DNA of 64,000 nucleotides from assembly GCA_025384855.1 (NCBI GenBank), contig JALAHT010000001.1:186001-250000 (forward strand). The letters are read 5' to 3'. How positions within the stretch are numbered: the stretch's first letter is position 1; every line of letters begins with the position of its first letter. A program made the translations under genes and the position numbers. The notes beneath the pieces were generated by a model, which searched no databases, had not been told where the DNA came from, and saw nothing but the letters and a program-made list of their open reading frames with translations. Below are positions 1 through 7,580 of the stretch, piece by piece. This DNA is from Luteirhabdus salina (GTDB lineage Bacteria > Bacteroidota > Bacteroidia > Flavobacteriales > Flavobacteriaceae).

Positions 1-161
1 CCGAATTATATGAGAAGCTTCAGAAAGAAAAGGGAGAGAAAACAACCCTTGGATTCAAATTTTTACCTGAGCAAGACCATGGCGACGCCTTGCATCTAGC
101 GGTGTATCATGCTTTTGAAACGCTCTTCGCTAAAAAGAAACAAGATGGAAAAAATCCTTAA
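1..161 (+). CDS. C-terminal end of a probable alpha/beta-hydrolase esterase (partial)
   Basis: An open frame enters from the left edge (first full codon at base 3) and stops with TAA at 159-161, giving about 52 residues. The tail has a Gly-Phe-Lys-Phe-Leu-Pro-Glu stretch, then a His-Gly-Asp, then an Ala-Val-Tyr-His-Ala-Phe-Glu helix. This resembles the C-terminus of the esterase family related to enterobactin/bacillibactin esterases, where the catalytic His lies in a similar place; that assignment is from memory of the family and is tentative. The stop lies 17 nt inside the next gene, which suggests translational coupling. It is too short and truncated for a firm function. Confidence 0.5.
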   Translation, partial: ELYEKLQKEKGEKTTLGFKFLPEQDHGDALHLAVYHAFETLFAKKKQDGKNP

Positions 162-1599
162 TTATATTGATGGCACGTATTGCGAACCCCAGAGCGGGAA
201 GTGGCTGGACAATTACGAACCGGCCACGGGTGAAGTGTACTCAAAAATTGCCAATAGCGATGCCACCGATGTGGCAGAAGCGTATGAGGCTGCCAAAAAA
301 GCCTTCCCAGAATGGAGCAACACCCCTATCGAAAAACGCAGTCGCATCTTAATGAAGATTGCCGATCTGATTGAGGAAAACCTCTATCGCTTGGCGGAAG
401 CCGAGAGCAAGGACAACGGCAAACCCTTATCCTTAGCCACCACCATCGATATTCCAAGGGCTTCTGCCAATTTTCGCTTTTTTGCCAATGCCATCACCCA
501 GTTCTCCAGTGAAGCACACGAAAGCGTCGGGCTACAGACCATGAATTTTACGTTACGCCAGCCCTTGGGCGTGGTCGGGTGTATTTCTCCATGGAATTTA
601 CCGCTCTATTTATTCACTTGGAAAGTAGCGCCTGCCATCGCCGCTGGCAATTGTGTGGTCGCCAAACCGAGTGAAGTCACGCCTCTAACCGCATATTTGT
701 TGGGTGATATCCTTCCGGAAGCCGGACTGCCCAAAGGCGTTTTGAATATTGTACATGGTACCGGCCCATCTGCGGGTCAGGCCATTGTGGAGCATGCTGA
801 CATCAAGGCGATTTCCTTTACGGGAGGTACCAAAACCGGTGAACACATTGCAAGAACGGCTGCCCCGATGTTTAAAAAATTATCGTTGGAACTCGGCGGA
901 AAGAATCCGAACCTCATCTTTGACGATTGCGACTATCAAAAAGCACTGAATGTTTCGGTGCGTTCCAGTTTTGCCAACCAAGGGCAAATTTGCTTGTGCG
1001 GTAGCCGAATGTATATCGAAGCCTCCATCTACGATCAGTTTAAAGCTGATTTTATTGAAAAGGTCAAGGAATTGTACGTGGGACACCCTTCCGAAGCCGA
1101 CACAAACATTGGGGCGTTGGTTTCAAAGCCACATATGGAAAAAGTCCAATCGTATATCGAGTTAGCACAGAAGGAAGGTGCAACGTTACTGTATGGTGGT
1201 GAAGCGGTCACGGTGAAAGGATATGAAAATGGCTATTACCTACAACCTACTATTTTGGAAGTAGATAACAATACGTGCCGCATTCAACAGGAAGAAGTGT
1301 TCGGACCAGTGGTAACATTGATGAAGTTTTCTTCAGAAGAAGAAGCGTTAGCATTGGCAAACGGCGTGAAATATGGACTTTCGGCAACCCTTTGGACCCA
1401 AAATCTGGATAGGACTATGCGACTATCAAAACAGTTGGAAGCCGGAATCGTTTGGGTGAATACGTGGTTGAATCGCGATTTACGAACCCCTTTTGGCGGG
1501 ATGAAACAAAGCGGCGTTGGACGTGAAGGCGGGTTCGAAGCTTTGCGCTTCTTCACCGAACCGAAGAATGTTTGTATTCAATTCAGCGATAGGCAGTAA
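145..1599 (+). CDS. aldehyde dehydrogenase, probable 2-aminomuconate semialdehyde dehydrogenase
   Basis: This 484-residue NAD-dependent aldehyde dehydrogenase has the full catalytic set: Asn151 (WNLPL), Lys174 (AKPSE), FTGGT at 226-230, general-base Glu249 (LELGGK) and nucleophile Cys283 (GQICLCGSR). The ATG at 145 gives a normal N-terminus (MEKILNYIDG); an in-frame ATG at 109 would add 12 residues that match no ALDH start. Cytosolic. The ACMSD-type decarboxylase 2.4 kb downstream points to oxidation of 2-aminomuconate semialdehyde in the kynurenine route of tryptophan breakdown, although related hydroxymuconic semialdehyde dehydrogenases look much the same. The start overlaps the preceding gene by 17 nt. 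The ALDH family is certain; the substrate is inferred from context. Confidence 0.85.
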   Translation: MEKILNYIDGTYCEPQSGKWLDNYEPATGEVYSKIANSDATDVAEAYEAAKKAFPEWSNTPIEKRSRILMKIADLIEENLYRLAEAESKDNGKPLSLATTIDIPRASANFRFFANAITQFSSEAHESVGLQTMNFTLRQPLGVVGCISPWNLPLYLFTWKVAPAIAAGNCVVAKPSEVTPLTAYLLGDILPEAGLPKGVLNIVHGTGPSAGQAIVEHADIKAISFTGGTKTGEHIARTAAPMFKKLSLELGGKNPNLIFDDCDYQKALNVSVRSSFANQGQICLCGSRMYIEASIYDQFKADFIEKVKELYVGHPSEADTNIGALVSKPHMEKVQSYIELAQKEGATLLYGGEAVTVKGYENGYYLQPTILEVDNNTCRIQQEEVFGPVVTLMKFSSEEEALALANGVKYGLSATLWTQNLDRTMRLSKQLEAGIVWVNTWLNRDLRTPFGGMKQSGVGREGGFEALRFFTEPKNVCIQFSDRQ

Positions 1600-1620
1600 G
1601 CAATAGGTTGTAGGCCGTAG

Positions 1621-1880
1621 GCTGTCAGTTCGGGTGCTTCGCTGTAAAACGAAGGCCTGTCAGTTCGAGTGCTTCGCGCCAAGCGAAGTGTATCGAGAAC
1701 AGACGGACTATTATCCTCACCACCACAATACAACAATTCAATAAAACCGTACCTTTCGATACGCCTGTCAGCTCGAGTGCTTTGCGATAAGCGAAGACCT
1801 GTTAGTTCGAGTGCTGCGCTGTAAGACGAAGGCCTGTCAGTTCGAGTGCTTCGCGCCAAGCGAAGTGTATCGAGAACACT
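1621..1880. repeat. cluster of REP-like palindromic repeats
   Basis: Five copies of a roughly 34-47 bp unit beginning CTGTCAGTTCGAGTGCTTCG lie here, starting near 1622, 1656, 1764, 1798 and 1833. The full-length copies at 1656-1702 and 1833-1880 are nearly identical and contain the perfect stem CTTCGC/GCGAAG with a 5-nt loop, flanked by TCGA steps. The shorter copies are diverged. The cluster fills the space between the convergent 3' ends of the aldehyde dehydrogenase and lipoate ligase genes. A long minus-strand open frame across it is only an effect of the repeat. Confidence 0.8.
1711..1763 (-). pseudogene. decayed duplicate of the 3' end of the lipoate ligase gene
   Basis: Between the second and third REP-like units, about 53 bp resemble bases 1885-1943, the 3' end of the lipoate ligase gene. 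Translated on the minus strand it reads IERYGFIELLYCGGED, against IDKHDFIELLYGADEE at the real C-terminus. FIELLY is identical and most other positions are conservative. The simplest reading is a segmental duplication of gene end plus repeat unit, followed by decay. It is not expressed as a protein in any obvious way. Confidence 0.65.
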
Positions 1881-1884
1881 CCCC

Positions 1885-2892
1885 CTACTCCTCCTCATCA
1901 GCACCGTACAGCAATTCGATAAAATCGTGCTTGTCGATATTTCCAACATAATTTTGTAGTTCGACATTTCGAAGCGATTTTTCAATTTCCCCTTTATCGT
2001 AACGCAGCCCGACCAATCGGTCTTCCAAATCGGAAATCGGCTGGTTTCCAAAGAAATCACCATAAATCGTCAGTTCCTCTATTACTCCCTTTTCAACAAA
2101 AATCCTTAGATCGACCGTACCCGCATCGAAGCGTTTTTCACGTTGGATGTTGAATTTCGGCGAACGACCGAAGTTCCAGTCCCAGGTATCGTACTTTTCC
2201 TCTTTCAATTCGTGAACCTTCTTCCATTCCTCTTCGGTTAAATGATAGGTTTCAAAATCGTCACGATCGTCGTAGAGCCCTTTCAATATTTTTGAACGAA
2301 AGGAAAGAATGTCCATTTTCTCCTCCAAGAATTCCGAAATATTTGCCACGCGACTTCGCACCGACTTATGACCTTTACTCTGAATCTTACTCATTTTCAC
2401 ATTCAGGGCATTGGCGACCTCGCCTAATTCACTATCCAGCAATAAAGTTCCGTGACTCAGCATTCTTTTCCCTGTTGAAAACTGAGCATTTCCCGATATT
2501 TTTCGTCCGTCGACCACCACATCGTTCCGACCTTTCATCTCCGCCTGAACCCCCATATCATGCAATACCTTTACGACCGGTGCCGTCACTTTTTTAAAGT
2601 TATTTAGGCTTTTGATATCATGGTCGGTGATAAAGGAAAAATTCAAATTTCCAAAGTCATGATACACCGCTCCGCCACCGGAAACGCGTCGCACCACATG
2701 AATTCTTTTTTCCTCCACATACTCATGGTTGATTTCCTCTAGCGTATTTTGGTTTCGACCGATAATAATGGACGGTTCATTTATATAAAACAGGAGATAA
2801 TCCTGTCCCCCGTTGAAATTCCGAACGATGTATTCCTCCAATGCCAAATTCAGGTGCGGATCGTTTATGCCTTCGTTTTCAATAAATACCAT
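1885..2892 (-). CDS. lplA: lipoate--protein ligase
   Basis: This 335-residue cytosolic enzyme activates lipoate with ATP and transfers it to the lipoyl domains of 2-oxoacid dehydrogenases and GcvH. Visible signatures are GRNQNT near residue 46, RRVSGGGAVYHD near residues 78-89, and the catalytic Lys region GRKISGNAQ near residue 130. The family C-terminal accessory domain follows. Length is normal for an LplA of the Gram-positive/Bacteroidota type. The gene runs against the flanking kynurenine genes and ends in the REP-like cluster, where a decayed copy of its last ~50 bp is also found. Confidence 0.92.
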   Translation of the reverse strand: MVFIENEGINDPHLNLALEEYIVRNFNGGQDYLLFYINEPSIIIGRNQNTLEEINHEYVEEKRIHVVRRVSGGGAVYHDFGNLNFSFITDHDIKSLNNFKKVTAPVVKVLHDMGVQAEMKGRNDVVVDGRKISGNAQFSTGKRMLSHGTLLLDSELGEVANALNVKMSKIQSKGHKSVRSRVANISEFLEEKMDILSFRSKILKGLYDDRDDFETYHLTEEEWKKVHELKEEKYDTWDWNFGRSPKFNIQREKRFDAGTVDLRIFVEKGVIEELTIYGDFFGNQPISDLEDRLVGLRYDKGEIEKSLRNVELQNYVGNIDKHDFIELLYGADEEE

Positions 2893-3000
2893 AGTCTAAT
2901 TTCTTCTTCACAATTTTCTATAAAAATACGGATTTATAGCCGAAGCTGCCATCTTCGTGAAAAGCCTGTTTACGAAATCTCATTCCCCCGAAAATCTTAG

Positions 3001-3008
3001 TATCTTTA
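3001..3008 (+). promoter_or_regulatory. -7 promoter element of the SDR gene
   Basis: TATCTTTA matches the Bacteroidota -7 element TAnnTTTG except at the last base, and lies 14 nt before the ATG at 3023. No convincing TTG -33 element was seen at the expected distance. The same octamer precedes several other genes in this window. Confidence 0.5.
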
Positions 3009-3022
3009 CGGAAAAACAACGC

Positions 3023-3808
3023 ATGAATCTAGACCTAACCGATAAAAATGCCATGGTGTGCGGTAGTACCGCAGGGATTGGCAAGGCCACTGCAAAACAG
3101 TTGGCGCAATTGGGCGCTACGGTCACCTTAGTAGCCCGTAATGAAGAAAAGCTAAAGGAAACGCTCATCGAACTCGATCATAAGGAAGGGCAAAAACATA
3201 ATTACTATGTGGCTGATTTTTCAAATCCTGAGGAAGTAAAAGCAGTTGCGAAAAAAGCAGCCGAGAATAAAACCTTTCATATCTTGATCAATAACACGGG
3301 CGGACCAAAAGGCGGCCCCATATTCGATGCGGAAACAGACGAGTTTACAAATGCCTTTTCACAGCATTTGGTGTGTAACCAGATCTTGGTGCAAGCCTTG
3401 GTTCCAGGGATGAAGGAAGCCGACTACGGCCGTATCATCAATATTATTTCCACCTCGGTAAAACAACCTATTGATGGACTTGGCGTTAGCAACACCATTC
3501 GCGGTGCCGTGGCCAATTGGAGCAAGACCTTGGCAAATGAATTGGGGCAGTATGGCATTACCGTAAACAATGTATTACCAGGCTTTACGGCCACCGACCG
3601 TTTGGAAAATATTATCGATAAGGCAGCAAAGCGATTCTATGGCGATACCTCGAAAGCGCGTAACTTTATGCAGAGCATTGTACCGGCAAGACGATTTGCA
3701 CAACCGGGCGAAATTGCCAATGCCGTCGCTTTTTTATCAAGTGAAGCGGCGAGTTACATCAACGGTATCAATCTACCGGTTGACGGCGGACGGACGAAGA
3801 GTTTATAG
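3023..3808 (+). CDS. short-chain dehydrogenase/reductase with atypical active site
   Basis: This 261-residue Rossmann-fold SDR has a nucleotide-binding loop CGSTAGIGKA near residues 12-21, an NN-TGG motif (LINNTGGPKGG) and the C-terminal PVDGG typical of 3-oxoacyl-ACP-reductase-like members. The catalytic Ser region is IINIISTSVKQP. Where YxxxK should follow, the sequence is SNTIRGAV, so Tyr is replaced by Ser and Lys by Arg. The ATG at 3023 gives the normal N-terminus MNLDLTDKN; the frame extends further upstream without homology. It lies 160 nt before the ACMSD gene on the same strand. A role in the kynurenine pathway is inferred from position only. Confidence 0.82.
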   Translation: MNLDLTDKNAMVCGSTAGIGKATAKQLAQLGATVTLVARNEEKLKETLIELDHKEGQKHNYYVADFSNPEEVKAVAKKAAENKTFHILINNTGGPKGGPIFDAETDEFTNAFSQHLVCNQILVQALVPGMKEADYGRIINIISTSVKQPIDGLGVSNTIRGAVANWSKTLANELGQYGITVNNVLPGFTATDRLENIIDKAAKRFYGDTSKARNFMQSIVPARRFAQPGEIANAVAFLSSEAASYINGINLPVDGGRTKSL

Positions 3809-3842
3809 GTGCACGCTTTGCGTGAGCGATAGCAGCGGCATC

Positions 3843-3904
3843 CAATTTTGGTGGTTTCGAGTACTTCGACCAGCTCAGCATAAAAGCCTCAACCACCAAA
3901 ATTG
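3843..3904. repeat. perfect 14-bp inverted repeat with REP-like loop
   Basis: CAATTTTGGTGGTT (3843-3856) is exactly complementary to AACCACCAAAATTG (3891-3904). The 34-nt loop carries TCGAGTACTTCGACCAGCTC, which shares the TCGAGT-CTTCG core with the repeats at 1621-1880. It lies between the SDR and ACMSD genes and could form a large hairpin in the mRNA. There is no uridine run directly after it, so it is not a standard terminator. Confidence 0.75.
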
Positions 3905-3968
3905 ATATAGCGGATAGCGCGGCCGTAGGACACGCCATAAAAAAACAACCAACAAAAAAAAGACCCAC

Positions 3969-5054
3969 ATGAAACGAAAATTACGAATTAACGGTCACTC
4001 CCACTTGCTTCCCTATCCGGAGCAAATCCCACAGTTCATGAAGGATAAGGGTATTTTCTGGGTCGATAAGGACCGTAAGTTTATGCTTCAGAAGGATTGG
4101 AGCCGACCCGTTACCGATTCGAGTTTCTTTTTGAAGGAAAAGTTAGAGTGGATGGAACGCTTTAAGATCGACCATGCCGTGGTACTGAACCTTTCCCAAT
4201 TATATGGGAATGGGCTGCGTGTGGAAGAGATGAAACAAGCGTTGCGGTTTCAAAACGATTTTAATGCGCAGGTACAACAGGATAATCCGTCAAAATTCAC
4301 CTGTGGCTTTGTGGTCCATCCCGGCTTTGTACGCGGTGCGTTATGGGAAATAGAACGCTGTGTGGAAGAACTTGGATTGCAGTTACTGTGCTTGCCGACG
4401 CACTACATGGACACCATCGGAACGTGGCGCTGTATTTTTGATGAAGAGAACGAGCCGATTTTTGAGTTGGCGAGTAAGTATAACCTAGCGGTGGAAATCC
4501 ATCCGTATGACGGTGAAAAGTTCATCAAATTGGAAAATACCGCCTGGCGTTTCCACCTTATCTGGATGTTGGCACAGTGTGCCGATGCCTATCATTTCTT
4601 GACGCTTAATGGATATGCCGATAAGTATCCGAACATGCGGACCTGTTTTGCTCATGGCGGGCAGTTGGCACAGATCAATCTAGGACGAAGAATCCAAGGC
4701 TTTGATGGCCGACCCGATTTGTTTGAAGGCAAGGTGCACCCAAGAAAAGCAGTAGGGCATAAAAATATCTTCTTCGACACCTTGGTTCATGATACCGGTT
4801 CATTAAAACTATTGGTAGAGAACCAAGGGGCGAAGCAGGTGTTGGTTGGATTGGACGATCCCTATCCGTTGGGCGAAATGGAAAGCGCCCCACAATCCTC
4901 TTACCCGGGCAAGATTTTGGATCTGGCGATGAAACGCGACATTATCACCTCCGACCAGGCCGATAGTATGTGGCACGACAATGTAATACAATGGCTCTGT
5001 GGTGATGATGAAGAAGCCAAGAAAAAGTTGGTGGCACGGATTGAAGGAAACTAA
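3969..5054 (+). CDS. amidohydrolase-family decarboxylase, probable ACMSD
   Basis: This 361-residue TIM-barrel metalloenzyme of the amidohydrolase-2 family closely resembles 2-amino-3-carboxymuconate-6-semialdehyde decarboxylase. It has the metal-binding HxH at residues 10 and 12 (GHSHLLPYP), VEIHPYDG and CFAHGGQL in the middle strands, and the late Asp in GLDDPYPLGE. The reaction turns the 3-hydroxyanthranilate ring-cleavage product into 2-aminomuconate semialdehyde, the substrate proposed for the dehydrogenase at 145-1599. It is about 25 residues longer than typical ACMSD. It may be cotranscribed with the SDR upstream and the methyltransferase downstream. Confidence 0.85.
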   Translation: MKRKLRINGHSHLLPYPEQIPQFMKDKGIFWVDKDRKFMLQKDWSRPVTDSSFFLKEKLEWMERFKIDHAVVLNLSQLYGNGLRVEEMKQALRFQNDFNAQVQQDNPSKFTCGFVVHPGFVRGALWEIERCVEELGLQLLCLPTHYMDTIGTWRCIFDEENEPIFELASKYNLAVEIHPYDGEKFIKLENTAWRFHLIWMLAQCADAYHFLTLNGYADKYPNMRTCFAHGGQLAQINLGRRIQGFDGRPDLFEGKVHPRKAVGHKNIFFDTLVHDTGSLKLLVENQGAKQVLVGLDDPYPLGEMESAPQSSYPGKILDLAMKRDIITSDQADSMWHDNVIQWLCGDDEEAKKKLVARIEGN

Positions 5055-5059
5055 TATCG

Positions 5060-5142
5060 AATTCAGAATTAAGAATTAAGAATTCAGAATTTAGAACTCA
5101 TAACTCATAACTCCTAACTCATAACTCCTAACTCATAACTCC
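5060..5142. repeat. AT-rich direct repeats ending in three perfect 14-bp tandem units
   Basis: Bases 5060-5094 are built from AATTCAGAATTAAGAATT-type words. Then TAACTCATAACTCC occurs three times without a mismatch at 5101-5114, 5115-5128 and 5129-5142. The array stops 3 nt before the ATG of the methyltransferase gene, so it forms its immediate 5' leader and leaves no room for a separate ribosome binding site. Confidence 0.9.
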
Positions 5143-5145
5143 TCC

Positions 5146-5787
5146 ATGGATTTTTTACCAGACGACATAAACGACTACGTAGAGAAGCATTCACAACCAG
5201 AACCGGAGTTGCTTCAGCAATTGAATCGGGAAACTTGGCAGAAAGTGTTGGCGCCGCGTATGCTTAGCGGTCATTTGCAAGGAAGGGTGTTGAGCATGCT
5301 TTCAAAACTAATCCGTCCGAAGCGCATATTGGAAATCGGAACCTATACCGGCTATTCGGCCTTGTGCCTCGCAGAAGGGCTAACGGACGACGGCAAGCTT
5401 CACACCATCGACTATAATGAAGAGTTGCATGACTTCCAGCGAAAGTATTTTGACAAATCGAAGTATGGCGATCAGATTATTCAGCACACCGGAAACGCAT
5501 TGGAACTAATTCCAACTATAGAGGAAACATACGACATTGTCTTTATCGATGCCGATAAGCACAACTATCCAAATTATTTGGAATTGATACTCCCGAAAAT
5601 GACCTCAGGTTCCGTTATTTTAAGCGATAACGTTTTATGGAGCGGAAAAGTAGTTCAACCCCTTAAAGAAGATGATGAAGACACCAAGGCGCTATTGAAA
5701 TACAATAAACTGCTGAACGAGCATCCCAAACTGGAAACCGTATTACTTCCCATTCGCGATGGACTGACGGTTTCGAGGGTGCGATAA
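5146..5787 (+). CDS. class I SAM-dependent O-methyltransferase
   Basis: This 213-residue protein belongs to the Methyltransf_3 family (caffeoyl-CoA/catechol O-methyltransferase type). Motif I is ILEIGTYTGYSAL, the acidic metal-binding region is DIVFIDADKHNY, and motif GSVILSDNVLWSGKV follows, as in YrrM-like enzymes. Cytosolic and expected to need a divalent metal. It follows the kynurenine genes, so a catechol-like or hydroxyanthranilate-like acceptor is possible, but the substrate cannot be read from sequence. The start codon directly abuts a tandem repeat. Confidence 0.85.
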   Translation: MDFLPDDINDYVEKHSQPEPELLQQLNRETWQKVLAPRMLSGHLQGRVLSMLSKLIRPKRILEIGTYTGYSALCLAEGLTDDGKLHTIDYNEELHDFQRKYFDKSKYGDQIIQHTGNALELIPTIEETYDIVFIDADKHNYPNYLELILPKMTSGSVILSDNVLWSGKVVQPLKEDDEDTKALLKYNKLLNEHPKLETVLLPIRDGLTVSRVR

Positions 5788-5800
5788 AAACTATTATACG

Positions 5801-5866
5801 TTGTGTTTAGGTCATGTTTCAGTCGTGTTTGGGTCATGTCTCCTTCGTGTAAAGGGTATGTAAGAT
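5801..5866. repeat. three degenerate 22-bp tandem units
   Basis: Starting 13 nt after the methyltransferase stop codon, units at 5801-5822, 5823-5844 and 5845-5866 share the core TCGTGTTTGGGTCATGT. Units 1 and 2 match at about 17 of 22 positions; the third is more diverged. No function is evident. Confidence 0.6.
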
Positions 5867-5947
5867 TCCCGAAATGACCACTTTTATTTAAAAGATCAAA
5901 CCAGTTATATAAAGCATTCGATGCAGTCTACGCACCTCATTAAAACG

Positions 5948-5968
5948 AATCCGGCACAAGGCCGGATT
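5948..5968. terminator. bidirectional intrinsic terminator candidate
   Basis: The perfect 8-bp stem AATCCGGC/GCCGGATT has a 5-nt loop and lies between the convergent methyltransferase and subtilase genes. On the plus strand it is followed by TTGTCTTTAT. It is closer to the subtilase gene end (5997). Confidence 0.7.
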
Positions 5969-5996
5969 TGTCTTTATATGATATGATAGCTCCTAT

Positions 5997-7505
5997 TTAC
6001 TGAACAGCTTCCAACGCATCGATATTTCCATACCCTTTCGTGCTATCCTTATACGGATAAAACTCGGAGCTTTGTCGCATTCTGTTCAATACTTGGCTAC
6101 GCGACCATCCTGGATATTTCGACCATACCAAGGCTGCGATACCCGCTGTCGTTGCAGTAGCTACCGATGAACCTCCTACATAATCGCGATCGCCATTGTA
6201 GAAACCTAAAACTGTTCCTGTTCGTCCGTTGTTGTTATCACGCTCCATGACAATAGTGAACTCAATTTCACTTCCGTCGTGGCAGGTATCGCATTGTTGA
6301 TAGGTACCATCGTCGGTAATACCCGTTACGGCCACTGTTTCATTCATGCTTGCTGGAAAAATAACCGGATACCAATTGGTGAAGTTTAAGGATGTTCCGC
6401 CGGCGGCGAAAATCAATTTACCTCGATTGTACGCATATTTCACAGCATCGCGAACATTTCCTATACCCCATGGGTATCCAACTGACATCGAGATGATCTT
6501 TACATCACTTCGATTCCCTAATTGCTTTAAGGCATCGGAAACCCCTTTACGTTCGTGGTAATCGTTTAGTACAACATCCTCCGTAGCACGATACGACACC
6601 AGATTACAGTTATATGCCACTCCTACCGGCATATTTTCATTGTTTCGAGGCGATGCAATAGTACTTCCCATACTGGTTCCATGACCACACTTATCGTGCG
6701 GACCATCATAGTTGCTGCTCCACCACCATGCCGAATCGATAAAGGTTCCATATTTCTGGATACTTCTACCACTGCTCCAGCCATCGTTAAATTTATTTCC
6801 TAGGAATGGCTGACTCTGAGAAACCCCCGTATCGATAAGTCCTACGGTAATACCAGCGCCTGTACTATGGGCCCAAGCCTGTTCAATATTGTGTTCGTCG
6901 TACGTCCAGCTCACTAGAGCACCTGGTGCTACGGTACGGTAGTCGTTTGTATTCAGGGTCTGACCGTCTTTATCGCAGCCACTGGAAGAACGTTGTTGGG
7001 GATAGCTTTCACTGGTGAAATGTGAATAACCGTTCGGTTCTAGATAACGAATGTCGGTGCGCTTTCGAAGTTCTGCTATAGTAGCAAGGTTTTCCACCTC
7101 CACGTCAATTACATTCAGAATAGCATCATCGTCTAATAGCATATCAGCGCGACGGCTGTTTTCTGACGTTGCCACCGTTGCGATAATCTGGTTTTTTGAA
7201 GTGGTAAGGCGTCTGTTTTCGGAAGTTCGAAAGCTTTCGCCTTCTTCTCCATAACCAATCGTTAGGATATTGCTACCATGTACCGTAGCACTCCAAAGCA
7301 CTTGGTCGCTTACTGTACTCCAACTGAAGTCGCCATTAGCTCGAAGTTCGGCATCGATGATGGCATTGATTTGTGGAATGGTTAATAATTCTTGTTCTGA
7401 AGTGGAAGTAAGATTTGTTTCTTGAACTTCTTCTGAAATAGGATCTTGGGTACACGCGGCAAGCGCCAAGAATCCTGCTACAATGAAATAGTGAATTCTT
7501 TTCAT
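5997..7505 (-). CDS. subtilisin-like serine protease lipoprotein (S8)
   Basis: The 502-residue precursor has a lipoprotein signal with lipobox LAAC (Cys18), so it is probably envelope-anchored. The S8 triad is Asp225 (GLIDTGVS), His275 (CGHGTSMG) and Ser447 (GGSSVATAT). An N-terminal region of about 180 residues probably acts as a propeptide-like domain. The usual oxyanion-hole Asn (AAGN) reads AAGG at 367-370, which is unusual for an active subtilase. Cys pairs at 405/408 suggest disulfides. No type IX sorting domain is visible at the C-terminus. The minus-strand -7 motif TATCTTGG lies about 30 nt upstream. Confidence 0.88.
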   Translation of the reverse strand: MKRIHYFIVAGFLALAACTQDPISEEVQETNLTSTSEQELLTIPQINAIIDAELRANGDFSWSTVSDQVLWSATVHGSNILTIGYGEEGESFRTSENRRLTTSKNQIIATVATSENSRRADMLLDDDAILNVIDVEVENLATIAELRKRTDIRYLEPNGYSHFTSESYPQQRSSSGCDKDGQTLNTNDYRTVAPGALVSWTYDEHNIEQAWAHSTGAGITVGLIDTGVSQSQPFLGNKFNDGWSSGRSIQKYGTFIDSAWWWSSNYDGPHDKCGHGTSMGSTIASPRNNENMPVGVAYNCNLVSYRATEDVVLNDYHERKGVSDALKQLGNRSDVKIISMSVGYPWGIGNVRDAVKYAYNRGKLIFAAGGTSLNFTNWYPVIFPASMNETVAVTGITDDGTYQQCDTCHDGSEIEFTIVMERDNNNGRTGTVLGFYNGDRDYVGGSSVATATTAGIAALVWSKYPGWSRSQVLNRMRQSSEFYPYKDSTKGYGNIDALEAVQ

Positions 7506-7534
7506 ATTAGGTTGGTTTTTGTTGATTTCGTTCC

Positions 7535-7542
7535 AAGATACG
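7535..7542 (-). promoter_or_regulatory. -7 promoter element of the subtilase gene
   Basis: On the minus strand this reads TATCTTGG, one mismatch from the TAnnTTTG consensus, 29 nt before the start codon. No clear -33 TTG was found at the expected distance. Confidence 0.4.
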
Positions 7543-7580
7543 AAAAAAACACTCTTAATCTTTACCTAAGAAATTCACTT

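Noticed and set aside
109-144. Upstream ATG at 109 as start of the aldehyde dehydrogenase
   Set aside because: The extra 12 residues are basic and lie in a different frame of the preceding gene; the ATG at 145 gives the normal family N-terminus.
1621-1880. CRISPR array
   Set aside because: Units are palindromic, uneven in length and spacing, no unique equal-length spacers separate them, and no cas genes are near.
1578-2063. 161-codon minus-strand open frame through the intergenic repeats
   Set aside because: It is repetitive (the same SVLDTLRLARSTRTDRP phrase recurs) because it reads the palindromic repeat units, and it overlaps both real gene ends.
5101-5142. CRISPR-like or iteron array before the methyltransferase gene
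   Set aside because: The 14-bp units are directly abutting with no spacers, and no replication genes are nearby.
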